The notes: generated from the letters alone by a model not told the origin. A stretch of 64,000 nt of DNA from CAYFZO01 sp964347615 (GCA_964347615.1 CAYFZO010000001.1:1-64000); one strand, 5' to 3'. Shown: positions 51,391 through 60,407, counted from the first letter of the stretch. A program made the numbers and translations.

Positions 51391-52887
51391 GTGGCCCCCT
51401 CGACACGCAAACAGACGCAACCGCACCCCGCATTTTTCTCCACGCAGCGCAACGCCCGACGCGCGCTCGACGCAAAGCGCGCCGCGGCGGCACCGGTGCG
51501 GACTTCGACCCGAGCTTCGACCCGGACTTTCGCCTGGACTTCCGCTTGGGCTCTCGCTTGGACCCTGACTTGGACCCTGGCTTGGACCTTGGCGTCGATC
51601 GCCCCGGCGCTCGGCGCTGCACCCGGACTTGCCGAACTATACGAGAAAGCGCTGAAAAACGACGCGGTCTTTCACGCGCGCGAAGCACGCTATCAGGCCG
51701 AGTCGCTGGCACCCGGCATCGCCCGTGCGCCGCTGCTGCCGCAAATCAGCTTGACGGCGCGCCGTGAGCGCGTTGTCGATGAGGAAATCCGCGGAACCAG
51801 TTTCGGGGGGCAGGGGAACTTTGCCTACGACGCCGAAAGATTCGGCGTCAACCTGACGCAAACGCTGTTCAACTTGGGCAACTACATCGCGCTCAAGCAG
51901 TCGAAGTCGCAAGCCGAAAGAGCCGGGGTCGAACTCGAAGCCGCACGCCAAGACTTGATCCTGCGTCTGGCCGAAGCCTATTTCGGCGTACTGATCGCCG
52001 AAGAGACGCTGAAGTTCGCCCGCGCGGAAAAGGAAGCGGTCGGGCGTCAGCTCGAACAGGCACAGGAACGCTTCGCGGTGGGCTTGGCCTCGATCAGCGA
52101 CGTCCAGGAAACCAAGGCCAGCTACGACTTGGCGGAAGCCGAAGAAATCCGCGCCGAAAACCTTTTGCAAAACGCGTTCCACGCGCTGGCGGTAATCACC
52201 GACTACGACGCGCCGGCGTTGCAGCACTTGACCGAGGACCTTCCGGTCGTGAACCCGGAACCCAACGACGTCGAAGCATGGGTCACCCGCGCCCTGTCTC
52301 AGAACCTCGACCTGCTCGCGCAGCAGATTACGACCAACGTCGCCGAACAGGAAATCCGGCTGCAACGCGCCGGACATTATCCCTCGTTGGATCTGTTCGC
52401 AAGCCAAAGCAGAAACGAATCCAAACGCGGCGCTCCCGCCGAACGAGACGTTGAAAGCTACACCGTCGGCGTCGAACTCAACGTGCCGATCTTCTCGGGA
52501 CAAGGCACCCGCTACCGCACCAAGCAAGCGGCGGAGCTGCACCGTGAATCGCTGGAACAGCTCAAGGGCGTGCAACGCGAAACCAAGCGCGCGGCGCGTG
52601 AAGCTTATCTCAACGTCGTCGCGAGCGTCAGCCGCGTCAAGGCACTGAGCCAAGCGGAAGAATCGGCCGAAACCGCGCTCGATGCGAGCCGGGCTGGTCT
52701 TCGGGTCGGTACGCGGACCTCGGTCGACGTCCTGCTTGCGTTGAAAGACCTGTTTCGCATCCGCCGCGACTACGCCGACGTGCGCTATGAATACCTGCTG
52801 AACACCTTGCGGCTGAAAAAGGTCGCCGGGATGCTCGCCGAACGGGACGTCAGGCAGCTCGATGGCTACCTTCGCGACGCGCCTTAA
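51391..52887 (+). CDS. tolC: TolC-family outer-membrane efflux protein
   Basis: 498 residues from a GTG. Mature part has the TolC repeat pattern: GLAELYEKALKNDAVFHAREARYQAES, LTQTLFN, RFAVGLASISDVQETKASYDLAEAE, and RVGTRTSVDVLLALKDLFRIRRDYADVRYEYLLNTLRLKK near the end. Forms the trimeric exit duct for type I secretion and RND pumps. The signal peptide core is unusual, built of Trp-Thr-Leu/Ala units (AWALAWTLTWTLAWTLAS) encoded by short tandem repeats. Overlaps waaA by 26 bases. Confidence 0.9.
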   Translation: MAPSTRKQTQPHPAFFSTQRNARRALDAKRAAAAPVRTSTRASTRTFAWTSAWALAWTLTWTLAWTLASIAPALGAAPGLAELYEKALKNDAVFHAREARYQAESLAPGIARAPLLPQISLTARRERVVDEEIRGTSFGGQGNFAYDAERFGVNLTQTLFNLGNYIALKQSKSQAERAGVELEAARQDLILRLAEAYFGVLIAEETLKFARAEKEAVGRQLEQAQERFAVGLASISDVQETKASYDLAEAEEIRAENLLQNAFHALAVITDYDAPALQHLTEDLPVVNPEPNDVEAWVTRALSQNLDLLAQQITTNVAEQEIRLQRAGHYPSLDLFASQSRNESKRGAPAERDVESYTVGVELNVPIFSGQGTRYRTKQAAELHRESLEQLKGVQRETKRAAREAYLNVVASVSRVKALSQAEESAETALDASRAGLRVGTRTSVDVLLALKDLFRIRRDYADVRYEYLLNTLRLKKVAGMLAERDVRQLDGYLRDAP

Positions 52888-54229
52888 AGCCGTCTTGGGC
52901 GGCGGATCGGAAAATCATCGGCTGGACGGCGCGGGCGGCGCTTTCTCCTACCGCTTGCTGCTGCGCCTGCTGTTCCCCGCAATCGCCGCAGGGACCGCCG
53001 CGGTTGCACTTCGCGACGGCAGCACGCGCTACCTGGCGCAACGTCTCGGTCGCTTCGACGCCGTCGAGACGCCTTCGCTGTGGATACATTGCGCCTCGGT
53101 CGGAGAAACCAACGCCGCACTGAAGCTCATCGCCGCTTGGCTCAAGCGCCGACCCGAAGACGCCTTCGTTGTAACCACCAACACCGTAACCGCAGCGAGG
53201 ATGCTGGCCAAACGCACCGCGGAAGGCAAACCCGCGCGTGTGCGCCATTGCTACCTGCCGCTCGACTACCCGCTTTTCTGCCGCCGCTTTCTCAGCGCGG
53301 TCAAGCCCCGCTGCGCTTTGATCATGGAAACCGAAATCTGGCTCAACCTGTTTTGCGAATGCCGCAGACGAAACGTGCCGTTGTTCATCGTCAACGCTCG
53401 CGCGTCCCGGCGCACGCTCGACGGCGCTCGGCGGTTCAAAGGCTATTACCGACAAAGCCTTGCGACGGTTGACAGAGTATTCGCGCGCAGCGAAAAAGAC
53501 GCCGAGGCGTTCGCCGCGCTGGGCGCAGCACCGGATAAAATCGAGGTCGCCGGCAACTTGAAATGGGCGAAGTCGTGGAGCACCGCGGAACGCGAAGCGC
53601 TACCCGACCTGATAGGCAGACGCTACGTCCTCGCGGCGTCAACCCGCGAAGACGAAGAGACCAAGGTTGCCGAAGCTTGGCGACGAGCATGCAACCGGAG
53701 CAATCGAGCGGACGACGGTCTGCTGGTGATTGCACCGAGGCACCCCCGGCGCGGACGGGCAATCGCAAAACAACTGAACGATCACGGTTTTCGTACGCAA
53801 CTCAGAAGCCGGGCGCAATCCCTTGAAAACAACGCGCCGGGAAAAGCCCTCGTCTATATCGCCGACACGATCGGAGAGCTGCCGGCACTGATTCGCCACG
53901 CCGACTTGGTGTTCACGGGCGGCTCACTTGTGCCCGTCGGCGGTCACAACGTCCTCGAAGCGGCACAACTCGGGGTTCCTCAAGCCGTCGGCCCGCATAC
54001 CGACAACTTTCAAGACGAAGTCGCCGCGTTGAAAGCAGTCGGCGGCTTGATTGAAGTCACCGATGAAAACGCACTCGAAGAAGTTTTCCGCGCGGCGCTC
54101 GACCAAACGCCGGCACCCGCCGATTTTGCGCGAAACGCGCTGGCACTGATGCAACAACGTGAAGACGTCGCCGACGTCTACGCCGCTCGCGTCGAAGCTG
54201 CCGTGCGAACTCAGACGGAAGCGACTTGA
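52862..54229 (+). CDS. waaA: 3-deoxy-D-manno-octulosonic acid transferase
   Basis: 455 residues. N-terminal membrane anchor, then WIHCASVGETNAALKLI with the catalytic Glu, LIMETEIWLNLF, and the CMP-Kdo-binding GGSLVPVGGHNVLEAAQLGVP. Adds Kdo to lipid A. Presence of kdkA in the same window suggests the core has one phosphorylated Kdo. The first ~25 residues lie inside the tolC gene, so an internal start is possible. Confidence 0.94.
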   Translation: MATFATRLKAVLGGGSENHRLDGAGGAFSYRLLLRLLFPAIAAGTAAVALRDGSTRYLAQRLGRFDAVETPSLWIHCASVGETNAALKLIAAWLKRRPEDAFVVTTNTVTAARMLAKRTAEGKPARVRHCYLPLDYPLFCRRFLSAVKPRCALIMETEIWLNLFCECRRRNVPLFIVNARASRRTLDGARRFKGYYRQSLATVDRVFARSEKDAEAFAALGAAPDKIEVAGNLKWAKSWSTAEREALPDLIGRRYVLAASTREDEETKVAEAWRRACNRSNRADDGLLVIAPRHPRRGRAIAKQLNDHGFRTQLRSRAQSLENNAPGKALVYIADTIGELPALIRHADLVFTGGSLVPVGGHNVLEAAQLGVPQAVGPHTDNFQDEVAALKAVGGLIEVTDENALEEVFRAALDQTPAPADFARNALALMQQREDVADVYAARVEAAVRTQTEAT

Positions 54230-54289
54230 ATCAACGCTTATGTATTTCCTTATGTACCGACCTCATGCAACAGCGGATGGATCGTCGAA

Positions 54290-54295
54290 TATAAT
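54290..54295 (+). promoter_or_regulatory. Possible -10 box for the sulfotransferase
   Basis: Perfect TATAAT 46 bases before the start codon in an A+T-richer gap after waaA. No convincing -35. Confidence 0.35.
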
Positions 54296-54341
54296 GCGAA
54301 AACAGCGAAGGTAATCGAGTCTGAAGCCGATACCGATAAAA

Positions 54342-55274
54342 ATGATCTCGCATAAACACAAGTGCATCTTTGTCCATATTCCTAAATGCGCCGGAACCAC
54401 GGTGGAAAGGCACCTGATGCGTCATGCGGAATCACCGCCGTACAATGAGAATACATGGAAGACGATCAAATTGCGGGAAAAGGGGCTGGCTCGGGCCATC
54501 AACCTCTACCCCGAGTATTTCACCTTCACTTTCGTGCGCAACCCTTTCGACAGGTTCGTATCCTACTATCTCTTCGGATTGTGGTGGAGAAAACGGCACA
54601 ACCTTCCCTACTCCTACCGCAATTTTCGGGAGTGCATCGACCTCGCTGCCGAACTCCTGGACGCGGAAAAAGCAGCGCAGGTTGAACCAAATAGAAAATT
54701 CGGCGTTCTTCAAACAGAAAGCAAAAGTTTGAAATACGAAAGATACCACGTCAAGCGTCAAGTGGATTTTCTGCTCGACGAACACCCGAAAGTTTATTTC
54801 GGCGTGCAGCGACTCAATGACGCGCCTTGTTCGTTCATCGGTAGATGCGAGAGTCTTGAGCGGGATTTCTTTCAAGTGACGGATTTGCTCGGAATACCAC
54901 GGCATCCGTTGCGTCATCAGTTCGTCTCCGAGGAACGCCTTCTCGACAACGGTAAAAAAAGACATTACAGCACTTACTTCGACAAGACCACGCGGCGGCT
55001 GGTGGAGGATTTATACGCCGAGGACCTGGAAGCGCTGGGATACGAGTTTGAGGACGAAGACTCGGTCGCCGTGCCGGTTGCGTCAACCATGATGGAAACG
55101 GCGCGGGCGAGGAGAAAAGAAGGAATAAAGATTCTGCGGCGCCGATGGCCCGAGATTTACGCGAGACGCGTCGGATTTTTTACCCCGAGAATCTTCAGGT
55201 ACTTTTCTCGGAAAATCTCCCGCGCGCTGAAATGGCGCTTCAAGAAATATCTGCTGGGGATTGAGCCCCCTTAA
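54342..55274 (+). CDS. Carbohydrate sulfotransferase (sulfotransferase family 2)
   Basis: 310 residues. The PAPS 5'-phosphosulfate loop is IFVHIPKCAGTTVERHL at 9-25 and the 3'-phosphate site FTFVRNPFDRFVSYY near 60-75, the two hallmarks of Golgi-type carbohydrate sulfotransferases and their bacterial relatives. The last 60 residues are very basic with aromatic residues, maybe a membrane-associated tail. Likely sulfates a surface polysaccharide or LPS; next to waaA. Lower G+C than waaA suggests acquisition. Confidence 0.82.
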   Translation: MISHKHKCIFVHIPKCAGTTVERHLMRHAESPPYNENTWKTIKLREKGLARAINLYPEYFTFTFVRNPFDRFVSYYLFGLWWRKRHNLPYSYRNFRECIDLAAELLDAEKAAQVEPNRKFGVLQTESKSLKYERYHVKRQVDFLLDEHPKVYFGVQRLNDAPCSFIGRCESLERDFFQVTDLLGIPRHPLRHQFVSEERLLDNGKKRHYSTYFDKTTRRLVEDLYAEDLEALGYEFEDEDSVAVPVASTMMETARARRKEGIKILRRRWPEIYARRVGFFTPRIFRYFSRKISRALKWRFKKYLLGIEPP

Positions 55275-55295
55275 ACCAAGAAATCAGAGGGACCG

Positions 55296-56255
55296 TCAGC
55301 TCAAGCAATGCTTGAATTCTCTCCCGAGGTTGCCGAGCAAATCAAAGTATAAATCCGCCCCGCTTTCCAACCCGTCCCCCAACGGATCGAGCGTGCCGAT
55401 TCTGACGTCGGTCTCTTGAGTCGCCGTACGAATCAACTTGTCCGAAAACTGAGGCTCGCGGAAAACGCACACGACGCCGGCGGTTTTGATTTTCGCGCGG
55501 ATTTCCAGTATGCGGTTTGCGGAAAGCGGTTCGTGCGGCTCCAAAGTAATCGAACCTACACCGGACAAACCGTAGCGGCGTTCAAAATACTGATAGGCAT
55601 CGTGAAACACGATGAACGGCTTGTCCTTGACGTCAGCCAGCGTACTTTTGAGCTTGGCGTCCAAGGCGTCAATGCGCGCAATCAGCGCGTGGGCGTTGCG
55701 CTCGTAACCGTCGCGGTTTTCAGGGTAAACGGCGCCGAGTTCCGCGGCGATGAGTTTGGCGATCTCTTTCGCGTTGTCGGCGTCGAGCCACACGTGCATA
55801 TCGCCGCCGCGACGGTCGTGGTGGTCTTCGTGCCCATGGTCGTGGTGATCATGCGCTTCCCACGCGCCTCCTTTACGTTTCTCCAAAACGGTCAACCTCG
55901 CTTTTTCAACCACCGGCACTTGACGCACCTGCGGCGGCAAACCAGCAAGAGCGCCTGGCAAAAACAACTCAAAGTCGGCGGAGAAGTAAAAAACCACGTC
56001 GGCCTCGTGCAACGCCTTTAGCTGCGAAGGTTTGAAAGAAAAACCGTGCGGCGAAACGTCACCCTCCACCAACACCAGCGTTTCACCGGTGCCGCCCGTT
56101 ACACCCTGTACCAAAGACTGCAACGGCTTGATACTGGCGACGATGACCGGTGCCTTGTTCTGAGGCGCTCGCCTCTGAACGTCTTGCGCAAGCCCGGTGC
56201 CGGCCGGCAGCAAAAAGGCGCAAGCCAAAAGAAGAAAACGATATGCTCGGTTCAT
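55296..56255 (-). CDS. znuA: Zinc ABC transporter substrate-binding protein
   Basis: 319 residues with signal peptide. VIVASIKPLQSLVQGVTGG, the metal loop rich in His and Asp (DHHDHGHEDHHDRRGGDMH), VWLDADNAKEIAKLIA and VFHDAYQYFERRYGL are typical of ZnuA. Binds zinc in the periplasm for ZnuBC. Divergent from zur-znuCB across the Zur operator. Confidence 0.95.
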   Translation of the reverse strand: MNRAYRFLLLACAFLLPAGTGLAQDVQRRAPQNKAPVIVASIKPLQSLVQGVTGGTGETLVLVEGDVSPHGFSFKPSQLKALHEADVVFYFSADFELFLPGALAGLPPQVRQVPVVEKARLTVLEKRKGGAWEAHDHHDHGHEDHHDRRGGDMHVWLDADNAKEIAKLIAAELGAVYPENRDGYERNAHALIARIDALDAKLKSTLADVKDKPFIVFHDAYQYFERRYGLSGVGSITLEPHEPLSANRILEIRAKIKTAGVVCVFREPQFSDKLIRTATQETDVRIGTLDPLGDGLESGADLYFDLLGNLGREFKHCLS

Positions 56256-56351
56256 GCTGGCGGGTTCGGTATATTCGGTAGTCTCGCCGAGCGACTCTCC
56301 GTCGATTCAATGGGCCGATTCAACGGCGGGGAGTTGAAAAGCCCGGTATAT

Positions 56352-56366
56352 TGTTATAGTATAACA
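56352..56366. promoter_or_regulatory. Zur operator
   Basis: TGTTATAGTATAACA is a perfect 7-1-7 palindrome in the znuA/zur divergent region and equals the core of the gammaproteobacterial Zur box (TGTTATAnTATAACA). It lies 97 bases before znuA and 125 before zur and most likely represses both directions when zinc is sufficient. Confidence 0.93.
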
Positions 56367-56490
56367 TTACTTTTAGAGCCGTGCAATACGGCGCCCCGAC
56401 GGGCAAACATGCCCGTACAAGCGCCGCAAGGCTTCTTGAAAAAGAGGACAAGGTTCCGCAAACTCCAACATCGCCTCATAATTGCTTCCC

Positions 56491-56967
56491 ATGCCCAGCC
56501 GCCCCGTCGCCAAGACCCGAGTCAACGACGCGCTCAAGACCGCCGAAGCGATCTGCCGGAACAAGCAGCTACGCTTCACCGAGCTGCGCCGCAAGGTGCT
56601 GGCCTTGATTTGGTCAAGCCGAGGACCGGCAAAGGCGTATGACGTTCTGGCCCGACTGGACTCGGCTTCCGCCAAACCGCCGACGGTGTACCGCACCTTG
56701 GATTTCTTATTGACACACGGCTTCGTGCACCGATTGAACAGCCTCAACGCCTACGTCGGATGCAGCCACCCGCAAGAACACAACGAGTGCTATTTCCTGG
56801 TCTGCTCCGGCTGCGGGGAAATCGAGGAATGTTGCGGCAGGGAACTGAGACAGGCGATCGAAAAAGCCGCCAAAGCAAACCATTTCACTCCCCGGCGCAC
56901 GACGCTCGAAATACAAGGCGAATGCCTCCGATGCCGACGCGCCGCCGAACGCGGAAAAATCCGATGA
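56491..56967 (+). CDS. zur: Zinc uptake regulator Zur
   Basis: Fur-family repressor, 158 residues. Winged-helix part with AYDVLARLDSASAKPPTVYRTLDFL, then the metal-binding dimer domain with HNECYFLVCSGCGEIEECC and a second pair in ECLRCRRAAE. The Cys-rich pattern and place next to znu genes make it Zur, not Fur. It regulates its own operon through the box at 56352. The stop overlaps znuC (ATGA). Confidence 0.93.
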   Translation: MPSRPVAKTRVNDALKTAEAICRNKQLRFTELRRKVLALIWSSRGPAKAYDVLARLDSASAKPPTVYRTLDFLLTHGFVHRLNSLNAYVGCSHPQEHNECYFLVCSGCGEIEECCGRELRQAIEKAAKANHFTPRRTTLEIQGECLRCRRAAERGKIR

Positions 56968-57719
56968 ACGCCTTGGCGATGAACGTCTTGGCGGCGGAAA
57001 AAATCAGCGTCATCCGCGCGCGGCGCACGATTCTGAAAGAGGTATCGATCGAGATAGGCGAACGCGACTTCATCACCGTGGTCGGGCCGAACGGCGCAGG
57101 AAAGTCCATGCTGCTCAAATGCCTGATGGGTTTTTACAAGCCCGACCGGGGCCGCGTCACGCGCAAAAAAGGCATCACGATCGGATACATGCCCCAGTCT
57201 TTGACCGTTGACCCGTCGGTGCCCATCAAAGTGAAGCGTTTTTTGACCCTGCGTAACCAGGCTGACCGTGAAGCGATTCTCAAGGCGGGGAAAGAGACCG
57301 CCGTCGAAAACCTGCTCGACAAGCCGCTGTACGCGCTCTCCGGCGGAGAACTTCAGCGCGTGCTGTTGACCCGTGCGCTGTTGGGCGACCCCGAGCTGCT
57401 GATGCTCGACGAACCCGCGCAGAACCTTGACGTCTCAAATCAACTCAGGTTCTACAAACTGATGGAGCGCATCTACAACGAGCGGCAGCTGAGTATCCTG
57501 ATGGTGTCCCATGACCTGCACTTGGTGATGTCGTGCACGCGACGGGTGGTGTGCCTGTTCCACCACGTGTGCTGCTCCGGCGAGCCGCAGACAATCGCCA
57601 AGGACCCTGAGTTCATCTCACTGTTCGGCGACGACACGGCGCAGATGATGGCGGTCTACCACCACGTCCACGGTCACATCCACGGCGACCGCCGCGACGG
57701 CGGCAACCATGCTCGATGA
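56964..57719 (+). CDS. znuC: Zinc ABC transporter ATP-binding protein
   Basis: 251 residues. Walker A VGPNGAGKSMLL, signature LSGGELQR, Walker B ELLMLDEP and the H-loop SHDLHLVM are present. His-rich C-terminal tail (HHVHGHIHGD). The start overlaps zur by four bases and the end overlaps znuB by eleven. Confidence 0.94.
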   Translation: MNALAMNVLAAEKISVIRARRTILKEVSIEIGERDFITVVGPNGAGKSMLLKCLMGFYKPDRGRVTRKKGITIGYMPQSLTVDPSVPIKVKRFLTLRNQADREAILKAGKETAVENLLDKPLYALSGGELQRVLLTRALLGDPELLMLDEPAQNLDVSNQLRFYKLMERIYNERQLSILMVSHDLHLVMSCTRRVVCLFHHVCCSGEPQTIAKDPEFISLFGDDTAQMMAVYHHVHGHIHGDRRDGGNHAR

Positions 57720-58545
57720 CTTCATTCTGCGCGCTTTAGCCGCAGGAGTCGGCGTCGCACTGGTCGCCGGCGCCTTGGGTTGCTTCGTCGTATGGCGGCG
57801 CATGGCGTACTTCGGCGATTCGCTCGCTCACAGCGCCCTGCTCGGGATTGCACTCGGTCTGCTGTACGGCGTCGGCGTCAATCCGGGAACCGCGCTGGTC
57901 TGCTCGGTTTTCGCGTTGACACTGGTGTGGCTTCAGCGCCGAGGTGTGCTGGCGATGGACACCTTGCTCGGCATCTGGGCCCATGCCGCACTCGCCGCCG
58001 GAATGATCGCCGTGAGCTTTCTCGACCAACCGGGCTTCGATTTGCACGCTTATCTTTTCGGCGACGTCCTGATCGTCACAACCGGAGATTTGTATTGGAT
58101 CTACGGCGGTGGCAGCATCGTGCTCGGCTTGCTGATCGCCAACTGGCCGGCATTGACGCTGATGAGCATCCATCAGGACCTGGCCAGAGCCGAGGGAGTG
58201 AACGCTTTCGCCGTGCATCTGTTGCTGGTGTTCATGATGGTGGTGGTCGTCGCGATGTCAATCCGCATCGTCGGCGTGCTGCTGATTACCTCGATGCTGA
58301 TCATTCCGGCCGCCGCCGCGCGCCAGCTCGCGCGTTCCCCCGAAGCGATGGCCGCCGCCGCCGCCGTCATCGGCGCGTTCGCGGTGGTCGCCGGTATCTT
58401 CGCTTCGATGCGGTTCGACACCCCGTCGGGCCCGAGCATCGTCGTCGCCGCAGCCGGTACGTTCGTGGTGCTGCACCTTGCGGCACCGGTAATCGAGCGT
58501 TTCAGACGACGCTCCGAACGGAACGTCAACACCGATTTTTCATGA
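57709..58545 (+). CDS. znuB: Zinc ABC transporter permease
   Basis: 278 residues with about eight membrane spans; AYFGDSLAHSALLGIALGLL and SIRIVGVLLITSMLIIPAAAARQLA are the conserved ABC-3 permease blocks. Completes the zur-znuC-znuB operon. Confidence 0.94.
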   Translation: MLDDFILRALAAGVGVALVAGALGCFVVWRRMAYFGDSLAHSALLGIALGLLYGVGVNPGTALVCSVFALTLVWLQRRGVLAMDTLLGIWAHAALAAGMIAVSFLDQPGFDLHAYLFGDVLIVTTGDLYWIYGGGSIVLGLLIANWPALTLMSIHQDLARAEGVNAFAVHLLLVFMMVVVVAMSIRIVGVLLITSMLIIPAAAARQLARSPEAMAAAAAVIGAFAVVAGIFASMRFDTPSGPSIVVAAAGTFVVLHLAAPVIERFRRRSERNVNTDFS

Positions 58546-58694
58546 GCACAACGAATGCGTCCCGGCGGAACACGGACACGGAGAAGCATCAAAGGCACGA
58601 CGCTCGCGCGTCGGAAAAGCCTGAGGAGTTGTCCACGCGACACCGGCAAAGGTTTTCGGGCGCGCGGCTGCTGCAACTCAGCCCCCGACCTTGA
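58542..58694 (+). CDS. Possible small protein coupled to znuB
   Basis: ATG overlaps the znuB stop (ATGA) and opens a 50-codon frame rich in Arg, His, Ser and Thr. No family is recognised; its end overlaps the convergent caspase-like gene. The coupling is the only support, so chance is quite possible. Confidence 0.25.
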   Translation: MSTTNASRRNTDTEKHQRHDARASEKPEELSTRHRQRFSGARLLQLSPRP

Positions 58695-59580
58695 CCTCGT
58701 CGAGCAAGCCTTTGGGGTCGAAGAACGTCGGCAGCTGCATGCAATTCTCGTAGTACTGTTCGGCTGAACCGTACAACGCTCTCAAATCCCCGTCCGATTT
58801 CCGCCGGCAATAGCGAAGCGCTCCGCGATGCGTCGCCATCGCCGCCCTTTCGAATACGTCGTAAAGCGAGTCGCCTTTGTTTCCCGCCTTCAATGCTGTG
58901 ACCAACTCCTCGGTAAAGCGCGCGTTGTCGGCAGCATCGTTGAAAGTGGCCAGCTGGTCGGCCTGCGACGAAAAAATGACGGCGAGCTTCGCCTTGTCGG
59001 CTAAGGACAGCAGCGGATTATGTTTGAACGTGTGCCCCGCCGAATCAGCGTCGCACGACTCTATGATGGTAACGACGTCCGCGCCGGTGTTGTGCGCCAA
59101 ACCACCGACCATGTCCCGCAAGACCCGCGCAGACACCCATCTTCCGTCGGAAACGGCGCGGGCGAAGTCGCCGGGGGCCTCTTCCGTGTAATAAGCAAAT
59201 ACCTCACCGAACACCGGATACCCTTTGTAGGAATGAGGAACGACGCCCCCGTGGACCATCTGGAAAAAGAACAGCGTGTCGCTTTGTTCGAGCTTCCTTT
59301 CAAGCCGCTTAAGCACCGAGCGCAAATCCTCGAGCGTGGCCCTTTCCTGAACAAGAGAAAAACGGTTAGGGGCGGGAACGCCGAAAGCGTCGCTCAACGC
59401 GGAGGATATTGCCTTGCTGCCGTTCGAGCACATCGCCATCATCTTCCGGGTGGCTTCCTCGTCTTCGCCGTGCTTCCACGGCGGACAGGCCGCCATGACC
59501 AACGTGAAGTTCTCCGCCCGCGCGGGCGAGACGGCGAGAACCAACGCGACGAACAGTGCAAACGCGGAGGCCTTGATCAT
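58678..59580 (-). CDS. Secreted caspase-like cysteine peptidase
   Basis: 300 residues with a signal peptide (FALFVALVLAVSPARA). A clan-CD (caspase/legumain-like) dyad can be read: His110 after a hydrophobic strand (LFFFQMVHGG) and Cys176 after another (VVTIIESCDADSAG), with the right spacing of about 65 residues. ISSALSDAFG and RSVLKRLERKLEQSD fit the helices between strands. Function unknown; periplasmic or exported proteolysis is inference. The upstream reading frame is open, but this ATG gives the signal peptide. 84 bases downstream of the Gly/Pro-rich gene and probably transcribed with it. Confidence 0.7.
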   Translation of the reverse strand: MIKASAFALFVALVLAVSPARAENFTLVMAACPPWKHGEDEEATRKMMAMCSNGSKAISSALSDAFGVPAPNRFSLVQERATLEDLRSVLKRLERKLEQSDTLFFFQMVHGGVVPHSYKGYPVFGEVFAYYTEEAPGDFARAVSDGRWVSARVLRDMVGGLAHNTGADVVTIIESCDADSAGHTFKHNPLLSLADKAKLAVIFSSQADQLATFNDAADNARFTEELVTALKAGNKGDSLYDVFERAAMATHRGALRYCRRKSDGDLRALYGSAEQYYENCMQLPTFFDPKGLLDEVKVGG

Positions 59581-59664
59581 GCTCCCCGCGTTTGCAGACG
59601 TCCGTTGTCCGGAACCTCGCCGCCGTCGATTGACTGCAAGCGGCTTCACCGCCGAGCCGCCCGA

Positions 59665-60374
59665 TTAACCGCCAGACTCGCCGGGAGAGTCTTGAGGGGG
59701 CGCCGGAGAAGCAGGCTCAACCTTGCCGCCGGCGTTTTCGCAACTCTCAACCGAGGCCGCCAGTAAGACCTCCTTACCGAAAGCGCAACGCACCGCCAGC
59801 GGCGACGTCATTGGAGCGCCCGGCACACCAGGCAATCCCCAAGAGCGCACGATCGGCGAAAACCCGAAGCCGCTGGGGGGCATATACGGAAACCCGAAGC
59901 CGCTGGGAGGCATATACGGAAACCCGAAGCCACTGGGAGGCATATACGGAAACCCGAAGCCGTAAGGCGGCGGAAAGATTCCGAAGCNNNNNNNNNNNNN
60001 NNNNNNNNNNNNNNNNNNNNNNNNNNNNNNNNNNNNNNNNNNNNNNNNNNNNNNNNNNNNNNNNNNNNNNNNNNNNNNNNNNNNNNNCTGGGAGGCATAT
60101 ACGGAAACCCGAAGCCGTAAGGCGGCGGAAAGATTCCGAAGCCACCCCCGCGACCGCGGTGATGGATGGGCGCGCGGGCCGGGTTGAAGACCGTTCCCTT
60201 ACCCCAGCCAGTGCCTTCGGGAACGTTAAAAGCCGGCCTCCCGAAAAAGCCGAATCCTTCCCCGACGTAAGGCGGCACAACCATCGGTGGATGACCATAG
60301 CCGTAGCCCGCGAACGCGTGACCGCTAAGGGCAAACAAAAACAACGAGATTAAGAAAATTTTTAGAGCTTTCAT
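59665..60374 (-). CDS. Secreted Gly/Pro/aromatic repeat protein, with assembly gap
   Basis: Signal peptide (IFLISLFLFALSGHAFA), a Gly/Tyr/Phe/Pro-rich region (GYGYGHPPMVVPPYVGEGFG), then repeats of ten residues PYMPPSGFGF encoded by 30-base units, interrupted by 100 N. After the repeats come a short domain with two Cys (VRCAFGKEVLLAASVESCEN) and a Pro/Ser tail. The frames on the two sides of the gap differ only because the placeholder length is not the true length. No family recognised; composition suggests a structural or surface protein. Upstream of and co-directional with the caspase-like gene. Confidence 0.7.
59988..60087. other. Assembly gap of 100 N in the repeat protein
   Basis: The 55 bases before (59933-59987) and the 55 after (60088-60142) are identical, so the number of repeat units is unknown. 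Confidence 0.99.
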
Positions 60375-60407
60375 CACATTCCTCCATTCCCTACACGTTA
60401 ATCAGAC

